A DNA stretch of 64,000 bases from Actimicrobium sp. CCC2.4 (GCF_034347385.1 NZ_CP133777.1:1922001-1986000); one strand, 5' to 3'. Positions 50,275-60,889 are shown, counted from the first letter of the stretch. Made by a program: numbers and translations. Notes: generated by a model from the sequence alone, not told the origin.

Positions 50275-51150
50275 TCAGGTCGATGTCGCCAGCTTGTCCT
50301 GCGTCTTTGTCGCAAAGTCACCGGCGTCATGACGCTCGTGCAACTGGCTGGATGGCTCGCCCATGGTGCGGTTGACCATGCGTCCGCGCCTGACCGCCGG
50401 GCGTTCGGCGAGCTGATTAGTCCAGCGCTGCACGTTCTTGTACTCCTGTACCTGCAGGAATTCGCCGGCGTCATACAACAGCCCTTTTGCCAGACTGCCG
50501 TACCACGGCCAGATCGCCATGTCGGCAATCGTGTACTCATCGCCGGCAATGTATTCGTTGTCGGCAAGGCGTTTGTCCAGCACATCCATCTGACGCTTGA
50601 CCTCCATTGCATAGCGGTCGATCGCGTATTCGACTTTTAATGGTGCATACGCATAGAAGTGACCGAAGCCACCACCCAGAAATGGTCCGCTACCCATTTG
50701 CCAGAACAGCCATGACAGGCATTCGGCGCGCCTGGCGCTGTCGGTGGGCAGGAAGGCACCGAATTTTTCGGCCAAATAGACCAGGATGGCACCCGACTCG
50801 AAGATCCGGATCGGCGCTGCGCCGCTATGGTCCACCAGCGCTGGAATCTTGGAGTTCGGATTGATCTCCACAAAACCGCTGCCGAACTGATCGCCTTCAT
50901 GAATCCGGATCAGCCAGGCATCGTATTCCGCGCCTGTGTGTCCGGCGGCCAGCAGCTCTTCGAGCATCACGGTGACCTTGACGCCATTGGGCGTGCCCAT
51001 CGAATACAGCTGCAGCGGATGTACGCCGCGTTGCAGTTCTTTGTCGCGGGTAGGGCCGGATACCGGACGGTTGATATTGGCGAAAAGGCCGCCGCTTTCC
51101 TTGTCGGCAGTCCAAATTTTAGGCGGGGTGTAGGTCGATGCATCAGTCAT
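50275..51150 (-). CDS. yghU: Glutathione-dependent disulfide-bond oxidoreductase (YghU-type)
   Basis: The start at 51150 (MTDASTYTPPKIWTADKESG) is preceded by GGAGTTACCC and gives 291 residues, against 288 in E. coli YghU. Features are NRPVSGPTRDKELQRGVHP, the glutathione-binding SMGTPNGVKVTVMLEELLAA, ESGAILVYLAEKF and a helical C-terminal domain. YghU binds two glutathiones and reduces disulfides or organic hydroperoxides. It lies downstream of the dehydrogenase-type gene on the same strand, possibly co-transcribed. Confidence 0.92.
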   Translation of the reverse strand: MTDASTYTPPKIWTADKESGGLFANINRPVSGPTRDKELQRGVHPLQLYSMGTPNGVKVTVMLEELLAAGHTGAEYDAWLIRIHEGDQFGSGFVEINPNSKIPALVDHSGAAPIRIFESGAILVYLAEKFGAFLPTDSARRAECLSWLFWQMGSGPFLGGGFGHFYAYAPLKVEYAIDRYAMEVKRQMDVLDKRLADNEYIAGDEYTIADMAIWPWYGSLAKGLLYDAGEFLQVQEYKNVQRWTNQLAERPAVRRGRMVNRTMGEPSSQLHERHDAGDFATKTQDKLATST

Positions 51151-51226
51151 GGGTAACTCCTTTGAAATGGTGAAAAACGCCGGGCTGATGTACAGGCCTG
51201 GCCGGTCGTGCATGTCGTGCTGAGGA

Positions 51227-52117
51227 TTAACGCAGTGCGGCGTCTTCGGCTGTGACCAGCTCGATACCGGTCCAGTCAAGTTTGCCGCGCTGCTTGGCAA
51301 GGCTGGTCAGCAGCCGGTCATGGAGCAAGTCGGCCAGTGGCATCGGTACCATCGCCGCTTCGGCAACGTCGCGCACCAGACGCACATCCTTCATACCGAG
51401 TTCGAGCTTGAAGCCGGCCGGCTCGAAAGCGCGTTCGGCGATGGTGCGGCCGTAGTTCTGGTAAATCGGGCAGGCGAAGATGGTCTGGCCAAAAAAGCTC
51501 GCCAGCGCAGCGCGGTCGATGCCATTTTTTTCGGCCAGGGCCTGTGCTTCAGCCATGGTTTCGATGGCGGCCAGGATCATGAAATTGCCGGACAGTTTGA
51601 CGACGTTCGCCGCCGCCGGATCGTCGCCAAAGTCATGGATGCCCTGTCCGAGAATAGTGAGGATGGCCTTGGCACGTTGCTTGGCATCGCCGCTGCCGGA
51701 CTGGACAATCCAGAGCTTGCTGGCGGCAGCCGCTTCGGGCCGGCCGAATACCGGCGCACTCAAAAACAGGCTGCCGTTCGCGGCATGTAGCGCAGCCAGT
51801 TTTTTCGAGGTCTCAGGTGACACGGTACTCATCGAGATATGTAAGCCGCCTTTACCGAGCTTGTGAAGCAGACCGTCCTGGCCCAGCGTGACCGCTTCGA
51901 GCGCGGCATCATTGGACAGCATCGTGATGGCGATACCGCCTTCGACGACGGCGCCGGCGGCGGTGTCGGCGATGCTGGCACCGTCGGCAGCGAAGGCTTC
52001 TGCAACGGCGCGGGTGCGGTTATACACGGTGACGGCAAGACCGCTCTTGAGCAGGTTGCGCGCCATCGGCGCACCCATGCTGCCTAGTCCGAGAAAGCCG
52101 ATATGTGGTGTGGTCAT
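51227..52117 (-). CDS. NAD(P)-dependent oxidoreductase, 3-hydroxyisobutyrate dehydrogenase family
   Basis: The start at 52117 (MTTPHIGFLGLGSMGAPMAR), preceded by GGAGAACTCC, gives 296 residues. The Rossmann motif GFLGLGSMGAPMA, the family substrate loop SAPVFGRPEAAAA and the catalytic Lys in VVKLSGNFMI are intact. Relatives include 3-hydroxyisobutyrate, tartronate semialdehyde and gamma-hydroxybutyrate dehydrogenases and glyoxylate/succinic semialdehyde reductases. The substrate cannot be fixed. It is probably in one unit with yghU, 76 nt downstream. Confidence 0.9.
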   Translation of the reverse strand: MTTPHIGFLGLGSMGAPMARNLLKSGLAVTVYNRTRAVAEAFAADGASIADTAAGAVVEGGIAITMLSNDAALEAVTLGQDGLLHKLGKGGLHISMSTVSPETSKKLAALHAANGSLFLSAPVFGRPEAAAASKLWIVQSGSGDAKQRAKAILTILGQGIHDFGDDPAAANVVKLSGNFMILAAIETMAEAQALAEKNGIDRAALASFFGQTIFACPIYQNYGRTIAERAFEPAGFKLELGMKDVRLVRDVAEAAMVPMPLADLLHDRLLTSLAKQRGKLDWTGIELVTAEDAALR

Positions 52118-52384
52118 GGAGTTCTCCGTAGTCTGGTGCAGTTGATAGTGCGGCGGTGTCCGGACCGGCTGCGATAGGAGTTCGCGGCCGGCGCAGGGAG
52201 TCGTTGCTTGATCCGGCATCGGTGCCCATGATAGTTGAGATAGTTGGACTCCCGCTCAAGCGTACCAAGTCATCCGCTATAAGGTGCCGCAAGGCGTTGA
52301 TGTCCCTCATGGTCACAGTCCCGGAAATGGCCGCTACTCGCCACTTTCAGTGTACCTTGAGGGATACCATTTTTCGGAGTCGCC

Positions 52385-53806
52385 ATGCCAGACGCAAGAA
52401 TGCCGCTTCGCCAGTTACGCGATTTGCCCGGTCCGCCAACGCTCCCGATAATCGGCAATATCCACCAGATCACACCCGATCGCGTGCACCGGATCGTCGA
52501 GCAGTGGTGCGGGCAATACGGTGATTTTTTCCGCATGTCGCTGGGGCACGCTACCTTGCTGGTGGTCGCAGACCACGTGACGATAGGCGCGATCCTGCGC
52601 GACCGGCCGGCCGGCTTCCGGCGTCCGGCCGTCACTGAAAAAGTCTCGCACGAGATGGGCGGTATTCCGGGCCTGTTCCTGGCCGAGGGCGATGATTGGC
52701 GCAACCAGCGAAGAATGGTCATGACGGCGCTGTCGCCGACGGCAATCAAGGCGTATTTTCCAGCACTGATCAAAGTGGCCTTGCGCTTGCAGCAGCGCTG
52801 GAATACGGCGGCTGCAAACGAAACACCCATCGACCTGTCGGACGACCTGAAGCGCTATACCGTCGACATCATCGCCGGCCTGGCATTCGGCACCGACGTC
52901 AACACGATTGCCTCCGGCGAAGACCGGATCCAGCAACATCTGGACGTGATCCTGCCGATGGTGGCACGACGCAGCCTGGCACTGTTTCCTTACTGGCGTT
53001 ACGTGCGGCTGCCTTCCGACCGGCGACTGGACCGCAGCGTCGTCGCGCTCAAGAGCGCCATCAGCGAACTGATCGCCGGTGCGCACGACCGTCTCGCTGC
53101 CGAACCGGCCCGCCGTGACAATCCGCGCAATCTGCTCGAAGCGATGCTGGTGGCCGCCGCCGAACCCGATAGCGGCGTGACCGACCGGACCGTCTCCGGC
53201 AATGTCACGACGATGCTGCTGGCTGGCGAAGACACCACCGCCAACACGATCGCCTGGATGCTGTATCTGCTGCAGGCGCATCCGGCAGCGCTGCAGCAGG
53301 CCAGTGACGAAGTGCGCCGGGTCGCGCCCGATCCGGCTGGCTATACGATCGAACAGATGGATGCGCTGGACTATGTCGATGCCTGCGCGCTGGAGGCGAT
53401 GCGGCTCAAGCCGGTCGCGCCGTATATTCCGGTCCAGGCGTTGCACGATACGGTGATCGGGGATATTGCGATACCGGCGGGTACGCCGATATGGTGTGTG
53501 CTGCGCCGGCACAGCGTCGATGAACAGTTCTTCACTGCAGCCGGCAGCTTCAACCCGCAACGCTGGCGCGATGCAGGCGACGAAGGCGGTGCCGACAAAC
53601 GCATTGCGATGCCGTTCGGTGCCGGTGCGCGCACGTGTCCGGGGCGTTATCTGGCCTTGCTCGAAATAAAAATGGCAATCGCCCTGGTACTCGGGCAATT
53701 TGATCTGGTGTCGGTGCAGACCGACGACGGTCAGGAACCGCGCGAGTTGATGGCGTTCGTGATGTCGCCGGTCGGTCTGAAGATGACCTTGCGGCGTCGC
53801 TCCTAG
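52385..53806 (+). CDS. Cytochrome P450
   Basis: This 473-residue soluble P450 has the proline-rich N-terminus LPGPPTLPIIGNIHQI, the I-helix oxygen-binding LLAGEDTTANTIAW, the K-helix ExxR as EAMR, FNPQRW, and the heme loop PFGAGARTCPGRYLALLEIK with C418 as the axial ligand. All core elements are intact, so a monooxygenase is expected. There is no membrane anchor. No ferredoxin or reductase gene is adjacent. The substrate is unknown. The stop overlaps the convergent HAD gene by 4 nt. Confidence 0.93.
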   Translation: MPDARMPLRQLRDLPGPPTLPIIGNIHQITPDRVHRIVEQWCGQYGDFFRMSLGHATLLVVADHVTIGAILRDRPAGFRRPAVTEKVSHEMGGIPGLFLAEGDDWRNQRRMVMTALSPTAIKAYFPALIKVALRLQQRWNTAAANETPIDLSDDLKRYTVDIIAGLAFGTDVNTIASGEDRIQQHLDVILPMVARRSLALFPYWRYVRLPSDRRLDRSVVALKSAISELIAGAHDRLAAEPARRDNPRNLLEAMLVAAAEPDSGVTDRTVSGNVTTMLLAGEDTTANTIAWMLYLLQAHPAALQQASDEVRRVAPDPAGYTIEQMDALDYVDACALEAMRLKPVAPYIPVQALHDTVIGDIAIPAGTPIWCVLRRHSVDEQFFTAAGSFNPQRWRDAGDEGGADKRIAMPFGAGARTCPGRYLALLEIKMAIALVLGQFDLVSVQTDDGQEPRELMAFVMSPVGLKMTLRRRS

Positions 53807-54501
53807 CGGCGCAGGATCAGCGCGTTGACCAGTTCCGGCAAGGCGCTCATTGTGTCGAAGGTGGCATGAACCCCGAGCGCCTGCATGCGCAATGCCTGTC
53901 CGGCCGGAACATGTCCGCCGCCGATATATCCCAGCACCACCATCCCAGCGGCGACCGCAGCGGTCGCGCCGGTGATGCTGTCTTCAACCGCAATGCAGTG
54001 ACCCGGTGCGACGCCGAGGCCGGCTGCTGCTGCCAGATAGACCGCCGGATCAGGCTTGGGCAAACCGCTGTTGTCAGGCGTGTGGATGTGGGTGCCGAAC
54101 AGCGGCGCCAGGCCGGTACGGGCCAGCGCTGCGCGCACGCGGTCGCTGTGGCTGTTGCTGGCGACGGCTTTCGGTAGCGCGATCGCGGCCAGCGCGTCGG
54201 CCACGCCGGGCACCAGCGACAGCCGGCGATCGCATTCGTGTTCGATGTATTCGCCAATGGCTATCAGTTCGCCATGGGCGGGCGTCGCCTCCAGAATGAC
54301 AAACAATTGCGCCAGTACTTCGACCAGCGGCAAGCCAAGGCGCGGACGGATCAGTGCGGCGAGTTGTTCGCGGTCGGCCATGCGCGACTGCAAGGACGTC
54401 AGCATCGCATCGAGCGCGACGGCCTCGCTGTCGATTAGCACACCATCGCAATCGCTGACCAGATGCGTTAAAGGGGGAACAGGGTAAGCGTGGTCAAGCA
54501 A
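53803..54501 (-). CDS. HAD-superfamily phosphatase/phosphoglucomutase-like hydrolase
   Basis: This 232-residue HAD IA protein has motif I VSDCDGVLIDSE (D17, D19), motif II VASNSHSDRVR, motif III Lys in GLPKPDPAVYL, and motif IV AVEDSITGATAA. The helical cap domain lies between motifs I and II. It resembles E. coli YieH (6-phosphogluconate phosphatase) and Gph-like enzymes that dephosphorylate sugar phosphates. The exact substrate is unknown. It lies 39 nt after the pseudouridine synthase gene and may be the last gene of that unit. Confidence 0.87.
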   Translation of the reverse strand: MLDHAYPVPPLTHLVSDCDGVLIDSEAVALDAMLTSLQSRMADREQLAALIRPRLGLPLVEVLAQLFVILEATPAHGELIAIGEYIEHECDRRLSLVPGVADALAAIALPKAVASNSHSDRVRAALARTGLAPLFGTHIHTPDNSGLPKPDPAVYLAAAAGLGVAPGHCIAVEDSITGATAAVAAGMVVLGYIGGGHVPAGQALRMQALGVHATFDTMSALPELVNALILRR

Positions 54502-54540
54502 AAGGAATCCTCATGGCATATTGTCGATGGGCGGACGGCA

Positions 54541-55299
54541 TCAGAAGCCTTCGTCAGCAGTCAGGTAGCGCCATTCACCGACCGGTAAATCACCCAGCTT
54601 GATGTTGCCGATGCGCACGCGCTTCAAGCCCAGCACCTTCAGGCCGACCATGTCGCACATGCGCCGGATCTGGCGCTTCTTGCCTTCGCGCAGAATGAAG
54701 CTGAGCTGGTCCTCGTTCTGCCAGCGCACTTTGGCCGGCAGCAGTTCCTTGCCATCCATCGTCAGGCCGTGCTGCAGTTTCAGCAACTGGTTTTCCGGCA
54801 GCCGGCCGGGGCGATCGTACTGGACCCGTACCAGATATTCCTTTTCGACCTCGGTGGTTTCGCCGATCAACTGCTTGGCAACGCGGCCATCCTGCGTCAG
54901 CACCAGCAAGCCAATCGAGTCGATGTCGAGTCGTCCGGCCGGCACCAGGCTACGTAATTGGGTCGGGTGGAATTGCGTTGTGGCATGGTCTTCGGCCCAG
55001 CGGTTTTCCGGCTTGATCAGCGTCACGGCGGGCTGGTAGCCATCTTCGGCCTGGCCGCTCACGTAGCCCATCGGCTTGTTGATCAGGATGGTCACCAGCT
55101 TCGACTGCTCGGCGGCAGCTTGCCGCTCAATGGTCACGTGCTGGCTTGGCAAGACCTTGCTGCCGAGTTCGGAGACGACCTTGCCGTCGACCCGGACCCA
55201 GCCTTTTTCAATCCAGACATCGGCTTCGCGGCGGGAGCACAGGCCCAGTTCGGACATGCGTTTGGAGAGGCGGAGTGGTTCGGTCATGGTGTTCGTCAA
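54541..55299 (-). CDS. 23S rRNA pseudouridine synthase, RluB/E/F family
   Basis: The 252 residues include an N-terminal S4 RNA-binding domain (about 9-55, LSKRMSELGLCSRREADVWI) and a RsuA/RluB/E/F catalytic domain. The catalytic D125 lies in PAGRLDIDSIGLLVLTQDG. INKPMGYVSGQAEDG and REGKKRQIRRMCDMVGLKV are further family motifs. The S4 domain and the GRLDIDS form suggest RluF-like modification of 23S rRNA. An alternative start at MTEPLRL lies 12 nt downstream. It is 15 nt after glnD on the same strand. Confidence 0.87.
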   Translation of the reverse strand: MTNTMTEPLRLSKRMSELGLCSRREADVWIEKGWVRVDGKVVSELGSKVLPSQHVTIERQAAAEQSKLVTILINKPMGYVSGQAEDGYQPAVTLIKPENRWAEDHATTQFHPTQLRSLVPAGRLDIDSIGLLVLTQDGRVAKQLIGETTEVEKEYLVRVQYDRPGRLPENQLLKLQHGLTMDGKELLPAKVRWQNEDQLSFILREGKKRQIRRMCDMVGLKVLGLKRVRIGNIKLGDLPVGEWRYLTADEGF

Positions 55300-55314
55300 T
55301 CAAAGAAGTGGAGC

Positions 55315-57867
55315 TTAGACGCGCAAGGCGTCAAGCAAATCGGTTTCGAGCTGGATCTGGCTGCGCGCATTATTGAGCGTCGGCCCGTCGACCAGGAAGA
55401 CGTCTTCGACCCGCTCGCCCAGCGTCATGATCTTGGCGGTATGCAGCGAAATCCGGTAGGTGGCGAGCACGCTGGCAATCGCGTACAGCAAGCCGTTGCG
55501 GTCGTTGGCGGAGACGCTCAGCAGATAGTACTGGCCGCGGTCGTCCGGGCGCAGGTCGACCGTCGGCGTGATCGGGAAGGTGCGCGACAGGCGCGACAAG
55601 CGGCCACGCTTGGGTTCCGGCAAGGGCTCGGCACTGCTCAGCAAATGCGTCAGTTCATGCTCGATCAGGCTGATGATGTCGCGGTAGTTATTGGCAAAAT
55701 TCGGCTCGGTCACAAGGAAGGTATCGAGCGCGTAACCGTGCCGCGTGGTGTGGATCTTCGCATCGAGGATGCTGAAATTTTTCTGGTCGAAATAGCTGCA
55801 GATGCGGGCGAACAGGTCGGGCTGGTCTTTCAGGTAGACGGTCACCTGCAAGCCTTCGCCGATGGTGGCCAGGCGGCATTTGACGACCGGCGTCGGGCTG
55901 TCAAAACGGCCGTACAGTGCGCGCGTCTGCCAGGCGATATCGGATGCGTCATGGCGCAAAAAATACGCGACATCGAGCTGCTTCCAGAGGACTTCGTGCG
56001 CATCGGCCGGCAGGCCGTACAGGCGCAAGGTGGCCAATGCCGCTTGTTGGCGGTTGATCAGTTCGCGGTCGGCCGATGGCGCTTCGCCACCAAGCACACG
56101 CAGCGTGATCCGGTACAGGTCTTCGAGCAATTTGCCCTTCCACGCATTCCAGACTTTCGGGCTGGTGCCACGGATGTCCGACACCGTCAGCAAGTACAGT
56201 GCCGTCAGATGGCGCTCATCGCGCACCAGTGCAGCAAAGGCCTGGATCACGTCGGGATCGGACAAGTCCTGCTTCTGCGCGGTCTGCGACATCGTCAGGT
56301 GATGCTCGACCAGGAACACGATCAGCTCGGTATCTTCCTTCGACAAGCCGTGCTCGCGACTGAATTTTTCGGCGTCGGCCATGCCTAGTTTGGAATGGTC
56401 CCCGCCGCGACCCTTGGCGATATCGTGGAATAGCGCCGCCACATACAGCAGCCATGCGCGCGGAAAATTGGCGATCAGCTGGCTGCAAAACGGATACTCG
56501 TGCGAGTGTTCCGGCATCGTAAAACGCCGCACGTTGCGCACCACCATCAGGATGTGCTGGTCGACCGTGTAGACATGGAACAGGTCATGCTGCATTTGTC
56601 CGACGATGCGACGGAAATTCGGCAGGTAGCGGCCCAGGATGCTGGTCTGGTTCATGTTGCGCAGCGCATGCGTGATGCCTTGCGGCGAACGCAGAATATC
56701 GAGGAATAGTTCGCGATTGACCGGATCACGCCGGAACGCGGCATCGATCTTCAGCCGCGCATGCCACAGCGCCCGCATCGTGCGCGCGGTCATGCCGGTC
56801 AGCGCGGTATCGCGCGCCAGCAGCAGGAAGACTTCCAGCATCGCCGATGGCGTGGTGACGAAGGTGTCTTCATCGGCGATCTCGATGAGGCCGTTGATGT
56901 CATTGAAGCGCGGATTGATCGGCACCGTCACGGTGGGCATCGGGAACAATTGCGCGCCGATGTTCTGCAGCAAAATCACATTGAGCTGGGTGACTGCCTT
57001 GGCCGCCCAGTAATAACGCTGCATCAGGTACTCGCTGGCGCGCCGCGTCTCGGAGGTCTTGAAACCGAAGGTCTCGGCAATCGCGGTCTGGACATCGAAT
57101 ACCAGCCGGTCTTCGCGTCGACGCGTCAGTATGTGCAGGCGGATACGGATGTCCTTGAAGGCCCGTTCCTTTTGCACCAGCTGGCGCGCTTCGGTGCTGG
57201 TGATCAGTCCGCGTTGCGCCAGCTTGCGCCACGAGTCGCCAAGGCCGGCGGCTTTAGCTACCCACAGGATGACTTGCAAATCGCGCAGACCGCCGGGACT
57301 TTCCTTGCAATTGGGTTCCAGACTGTAGGGTGTGTCTTCGTATTTGGCATGGCGCTGATGCAGCTCCAGCGTCTTGGCTTCAAAAAAAGCCTGCGGGTCC
57401 ATCGCCGCCGAGCAGCGCTCCTGCAAGAAGCGGAACAGCTTACGGTTGCCGGTCACCAGGCGCGCTTCCAGCAGACTGGTTTGTACGGTGATATCGGCAG
57501 CCGATTCAATGAGGCATTCGGGGATGGTGCGGATACTGTGGCCGATTTCGAGACCGATGTCCCATAAAGTCTGAACCAGGGCTTCGAGCTTTTCCTGCAG
57601 GGCAGGGCCGGCAGCCGCTTCCAGCAGGATTAGTACGTCAACATCGGAGTGTGGAAATAGCTCACCGCGGCCGTAACCGCCGACGGCGACCAGCGCGGCG
57701 CTGGCCGGCAGGTCACACGCCAGCCAGGCTTCGGTCAGCGCGGCATCGACATTCTTGCGCAGGCCGGCAAGCAGATTGTCGGGCTTGCCGTCGTCCTGAA
57801 AGCGGGCAATGACATCAAGCTGTTCTGCCTTGAGTTTTTCTTTCAGCGCCAGCGCAAGAGAGACCAT
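55315..57867 (-). CDS. glnD: PII uridylyltransferase/uridylyl-removing enzyme GlnD
   Basis: The 850 residues follow the GlnD plan. The nucleotidyltransferase domain has [20 protein letters not shown] (about 60-80), and the HD hydrolase domain is marked by [16 protein letters not shown]. Two C-terminal ACT domains follow ([20 protein letters not shown] and [20 protein letters not shown]). It adds UMP to PII when glutamine is low and removes it when glutamine is high, controlling nitrogen metabolism. It is 2 nt from the map stop, so it is co-transcribed with map, as in many proteobacteria. Confidence 0.96.
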   Translation of the reverse strand: MVSLALALKEKLKAEQLDVIARFQDDGKPDNLLAGLRKNVDAALTEAWLACDLPASAALVAVGGYGRGELFPHSDVDVLILLEAAAGPALQEKLEALVQTLWDIGLEIGHSIRTIPECLIESAADITVQTSLLEARLVTGNRKLFRFLQERCSAAMDPQAFFEAKTLELHQRHAKYEDTPYSLEPNCKESPGGLRDLQVILWVAKAAGLGDSWRKLAQRGLITSTEARQLVQKERAFKDIRIRLHILTRRREDRLVFDVQTAIAETFGFKTSETRRASEYLMQRYYWAAKAVTQLNVILLQNIGAQLFPMPTVTVPINPRFNDINGLIEIADEDTFVTTPSAMLEVFLLLARDTALTGMTARTMRALWHARLKIDAAFRRDPVNRELFLDILRSPQGITHALRNMNQTSILGRYLPNFRRIVGQMQHDLFHVYTVDQHILMVVRNVRRFTMPEHSHEYPFCSQLIANFPRAWLLYVAALFHDIAKGRGGDHSKLGMADAEKFSREHGLSKEDTELIVFLVEHHLTMSQTAQKQDLSDPDVIQAFAALVRDERHLTALYLLTVSDIRGTSPKVWNAWKGKLLEDLYRITLRVLGGEAPSADRELINRQQAALATLRLYGLPADAHEVLWKQLDVAYFLRHDASDIAWQTRALYGRFDSPTPVVKCRLATIGEGLQVTVYLKDQPDLFARICSYFDQKNFSILDAKIHTTRHGYALDTFLVTEPNFANNYRDIISLIEHELTHLLSSAEPLPEPKRGRLSRLSRTFPITPTVDLRPDDRGQYYLLSVSANDRNGLLYAIASVLATYRISLHTAKIMTLGERVEDVFLVDGPTLNNARSQIQLETDLLDALRV

Positions 57868-57869
57868 TG

Positions 57870-58700
57870 TCAGGCAGCGACGATCGGGACGACCGGTGCG
57901 GTGATGAACGCCGGCGGTGGCGGCATGCCAGGCGAGACAGTCAGGATTTCATAACCGGTTTCGGTTACCAGCACCGTGTGTTCCCATTGCGCCGACAGGC
58001 TGCGATCTTTGGTCTTGATGGTCCAGCCATCACCCATTTCGCGGATTTCGCGGCGGCCGGCATTGATCATCGGCTCGACGGTGAAGATCATGCCGGCTTT
58101 CATTTCTTCGAGTGTGCCCGGGCGACCGTAATGCAAAATCTGCGGCTCTTCATGGAACACGGTACCGATGCCATGACCGCAGAATTCGCGGACCACGCTG
58201 TAACCGGCTTTTTCAGCATGCTGCTGAATCACGTGACCGATGTCGCCGAGATGGGCACCCGGTTTGATCTTCGCTATGCCGAGCCACATGCATTCGTAGG
58301 TGATCAGGCCAAGGCGCTTTGCCATGATCGATGGCTCGCCGGCATAAAACATGCGGCTGGTGTCGCCGTGGTAACCATCCTTGATGACGGTGATATCGAG
58401 ATTGACCACGTCGCCATTCTTGAGCACCTTGTCGCCCGGAATGCCGTGGCAGATGACGTCGTTGACGGAGGTGCAAATGGCTTTCGGGTAGGGCGTGTAG
58501 CCCGGGGGGCAGTAGTTCAGCGGCGCCGGAATGGTGCCCTGAACGTTGGTCATATATTCATGACAGAGCCGGTCGATTTCACCGGTCGTAACGCCGACTT
58601 TAACAAAGGGCGCGATGTAGTCGAGTACTTCTGCGGCCAGGCGGCCGGCAATGCGCATGCCCTTGATGTCTGCTTCGGTCTTGATGGAAATGGAACTCAT
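57870..58700 (-). CDS. map: Methionine aminopeptidase type I
   Basis: The 276 residues include all metal ligands of type I enzymes: Asp in VVNLDITVI, Asp in YHGDTSRMF, His in [13 protein letters not shown], Glu in [12 protein letters not shown] and Glu in [10 protein letters not shown]. It removes the initiator Met from nascent proteins. It is first of the map-glnD-rluF-like unit and divergent from rpsB, a gene order common in proteobacteria. Confidence 0.96.
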   Translation of the reverse strand: MSSISIKTEADIKGMRIAGRLAAEVLDYIAPFVKVGVTTGEIDRLCHEYMTNVQGTIPAPLNYCPPGYTPYPKAICTSVNDVICHGIPGDKVLKNGDVVNLDITVIKDGYHGDTSRMFYAGEPSIMAKRLGLITYECMWLGIAKIKPGAHLGDIGHVIQQHAEKAGYSVVREFCGHGIGTVFHEEPQILHYGRPGTLEEMKAGMIFTVEPMINAGRREIREMGDGWTIKTKDRSLSAQWEHTVLVTETGYEILTVSPGMPPPPAFITAPVVPIVAA

Positions 58701-58743
58701 AATTGAACGTTGCCTTTCGCGAGCAAACCTGATGGTGAGCGAG

Positions 58744-58773
58744 ATTATAGTCGACGCGCACCGGCCTCGTCAT
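58744..58773 (-). promoter_or_regulatory. Candidate promoter of map-glnD
   Basis: On the minus strand ATGACG (58768-58773), an 18-nt spacer and a perfect TATAAT (58744-58749) precede the map start by about 45 nt. Confidence 0.55.
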
Positions 58774-58802
58774 TGCAGGGGCTGGGAATAGTTGTCGGTC
58801 GC

Positions 58803-58832
58803 TTGAAACTGCAGCATGTTTTCGAGTACACT
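58803..58832 (+). promoter_or_regulatory. Candidate rpsB promoter
   Basis: TTGAAA (58803-58808), an 18-nt spacer and TACACT (58827-58832), followed by CTCGG. The predicted leader before rpsB is about 160 nt, long enough for S2 autoregulation as known in E. coli, though I cannot show a specific binding structure. Confidence 0.5.
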
Positions 58833-59000
58833 CTCGGACTATCTTGCGGCACGTGCCTCGGGATAGCAGTGAAGAAGTAAAAAGTGCAGTAAAAATCGCG
58901 AATCCGTTCCACAAGGGTGTTCAGGTTGCCAGCTCGATACCGGGCCGGCAGCACACTGAATCACTGAGCGGATTCCAGACCCAACCCTGGAGAAAACACC

Positions 59001-59747
59001 ATGTCAGTAACAATGCGCGAAATGCTGGAAGCCGGCGTCCACTTTGGTCACCAAACCCGTTTCTGGAATCCTAAGATGGCACCGTACATCTTTGGCCATC
59101 GCAACAAGATCCACATCGTCAACCTCGAAAAAACCCTGGCCATGTACCAGGACGCCATGAAGTACATCCAGCAATTGTCATCGAACCGCGGCACCATCCT
59201 GATGGTAGGCACCAAGCGCCAGGCACGCGAGATCGTCGCCGCCGAAGCAGCCCGCGCCGGTATGCCTTTCGTTGATCAGCGCTGGCTCGGCGGTATGCTG
59301 ACCAACTTCAAGACCATCAAGACCTCGATCAAGCGCCTGAAAGAAATGGAAGCATCGATCGCTGACGGTTCAGTTGAAAAGCTGAGCAAGAAGGAAGGCC
59401 TGATGTTCGAACGCGAAATGATCAAGCTGCAAAAATCCATCGGCGGCATCAAGGACATGGGCGGCATTCCTGACGCCATTTTCGTCGTCGACGTCGGCTA
59501 CCACAAAGGCGCGATCACCGAAGCCGCCAAACTGGGCATCCCGGTTATCGGCGTGGTCGATACCAACCACTCCCCGGAAGGCGTTACCTACATCATTCCA
59601 GGTAACGATGACTCGTCGAAGGCCATCATGCTGTACGCCCGTGGCGTGGCAGATGCCATCCTCGAAGGTCGCGCCAGTTCGTTGAACGACGTTGTCGAAG
59701 CCGTCAAGTCCGGTGACGATTTCGTGGAAGTCAGCGAGCAAGCCTGA
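59001..59747 (+). CDS. rpsB: 30S ribosomal protein S2
   Basis: The 248 residues are close to the usual length. The N-terminus [20 protein letters not shown], with [40 protein letters not shown] and [20 protein letters not shown], is diagnostic. S2 joins the small subunit late, near the S1 site. GGAGAAAACACC precedes the ATG. It is followed by a terminator-like hairpin and then tsf. Confidence 0.98.
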   Translation: MSVTMREMLEAGVHFGHQTRFWNPKMAPYIFGHRNKIHIVNLEKTLAMYQDAMKYIQQLSSNRGTILMVGTKRQAREIVAAEAARAGMPFVDQRWLGGMLTNFKTIKTSIKRLKEMEASIADGSVEKLSKKEGLMFEREMIKLQKSIGGIKDMGGIPDAIFVVDVGYHKGAITEAAKLGIPVIGVVDTNHSPEGVTYIIPGNDDSSKAIMLYARGVADAILEGRASSLNDVVEAVKSGDDFVEVSEQA

Positions 59748-59775
59748 GCAGTTGTTTGACTAGTTGAGCTTCATG

Positions 59776-59806
59776 AAAAGGGGCAAAGCAATTTGCTCCT
59801 TTTTTT
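59776..59806 (+). terminator. Intercistronic terminator between rpsB and tsf
   Basis: AAAAGGGGCAAA (59776-59787), a GCAA tetraloop, and TTTGCTCCTTTT (59792-59803) with one G-U pair, then more T to 59806. It would lower tsf transcription relative to rpsB. Confidence 0.88.
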
Positions 59807-59873
59807 CGAGTAAATTTAAGCACCATTCAATTGTGGACGCCCGATGGGGTGTCCCTCATGTAAGGAGATAGTG

Positions 59874-60755
59874 ATGACGGTAATTACAGCAGCGATGGTC
59901 GGTGAATTGCGCGCGAAGACCGATGCGCCAATGATGGAATGCAAGAAAGCGCTGACCGAAGCCGGTGGCGATGCAGTCAAGGCAGAAGAACTTCTGCGCG
60001 TCAAACTCGGTGGCAAAGCCTCGAAAGCCGCCTCGCGCGTGACCGCCGAAGGCGTGGTCACCGCCTATATCGACGGACAAATCGGTGCGATGGTCGAAGT
60101 CAATTGCGAAACTGATTTCGTCACCAAGAACGATGAGTTCATTGCCCTGGCTAACGCCTGCGCAAAACTGGTCGCGTTGCACAACCCTGCCGACGTGGCA
60201 GCATTGCTGGCCTTGCCGCTCGATGGCAAGACAGTCGACGAACAGCGCGCTGCGCTGATCGGCCGTATCGGCGAAAACATGTCGGTGCGCCGTTTCGAGC
60301 GTTTCGATACCAGCGTCAAGCTGGCTTCCTATTTGCACGGCACACGGATCGGCGTCACCGTCGAATTCGATGCGGCTGATGACCAGGTCGGTAAAGATGT
60401 CGCGATGCACGTTGCCGCGATGAAGCCGGTGTCGTTGTCGTCGGACGAAGTGCCTGCCGACCTGATCGAAAAAGAGCGCTCGGTAGCGGCACTCAAAGCG
60501 GCCGAATCCGGCAAGCCGGCTGACATCGTCACCAAGATGGTTGAAGGCTCGATCCAGAAATTCCTGAAGGAAGTCTCGTTGCTCAACCAGACCTTCGTCA
60601 AGAACGACAAGCAGACCATCGAGCAAATGCTTAAGGCCAACAGTGCCTCGATCAAATCGTTCAAGATGTTTGTGGTCGGTGAAGGCATTGAAAAGAAACA
60701 AGACGATTTCGCTGCCGAAGTTGCGGCGCAAGTCGCTGCTGCAAAGCAGGCGTAA
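59874..60755 (+). CDS. tsf: Elongation factor Ts
   Basis: The ATG at 59874 follows AAGGAGATAGTG and gives 293 residues. The N-terminal UBA-like module [28 protein letters not shown] leads to the core with [20 protein letters not shown], including the TDFV motif that displaces Mg from EF-Tu. The C-terminal dimerisation region follows ([20 protein letters not shown]). It recycles EF-Tu-GDP to EF-Tu-GTP. An in-frame ATG at 59844 lies upstream of the ribosome site and is rejected. Confidence 0.98.
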   Translation: MTVITAAMVGELRAKTDAPMMECKKALTEAGGDAVKAEELLRVKLGGKASKAASRVTAEGVVTAYIDGQIGAMVEVNCETDFVTKNDEFIALANACAKLVALHNPADVAALLALPLDGKTVDEQRAALIGRIGENMSVRRFERFDTSVKLASYLHGTRIGVTVEFDAADDQVGKDVAMHVAAMKPVSLSSDEVPADLIEKERSVAALKAAESGKPADIVTKMVEGSIQKFLKEVSLLNQTFVKNDKQTIEQMLKANSASIKSFKMFVVGEGIEKKQDDFAAEVAAQVAAAKQA

Positions 60756-60771
60756 CGCAGCAAAACGCAGT

Positions 60772-60796
60772 AAAACGGGCTGCGAGGCCCGTTTTT
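60772..60796 (+). terminator. Intrinsic terminator after tsf
   Basis: AAAACGGGC (60772-60780), a 6-nt loop, GCCCGTTTT (60787-60795), then a further T. Confidence 0.88.
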
Positions 60797-60828
60797 AATT
60801 CCTGTCACAGGCCGTGTGCCTGCGGCAG

Positions 60829-60889
60829 GGAACGCCTGACAAAGCATGCTCAACACCGGATACGGTCAGCTTGTTTTGTCAGGCGCTCC
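60829..60889. repeat. Long-loop inverted repeat upstream of pyrH
   Basis: GGAACGCCTGACAAA (60829-60843) is matched in inverted orientation by TTTGTCAGGCGCTCC (60875-60889), 14 of 15 complementary, around a 31-nt loop. It lies between the tsf terminator and pyrH. It could be a second terminator, an RNA structure or a dispersed repeat. Confidence 0.6.

Noticed and set aside
52415-53698. A 427-codon minus-strand frame opposite the P450 gene
   Set aside because: The sense strand has all P450 motifs, and the antisense product has low-complexity composition and no ribosome site.
54958-56388. A 476-codon plus-strand frame opposite glnD
   Set aside because: Shadow of the rluF-like and glnD genes, with no domain features.
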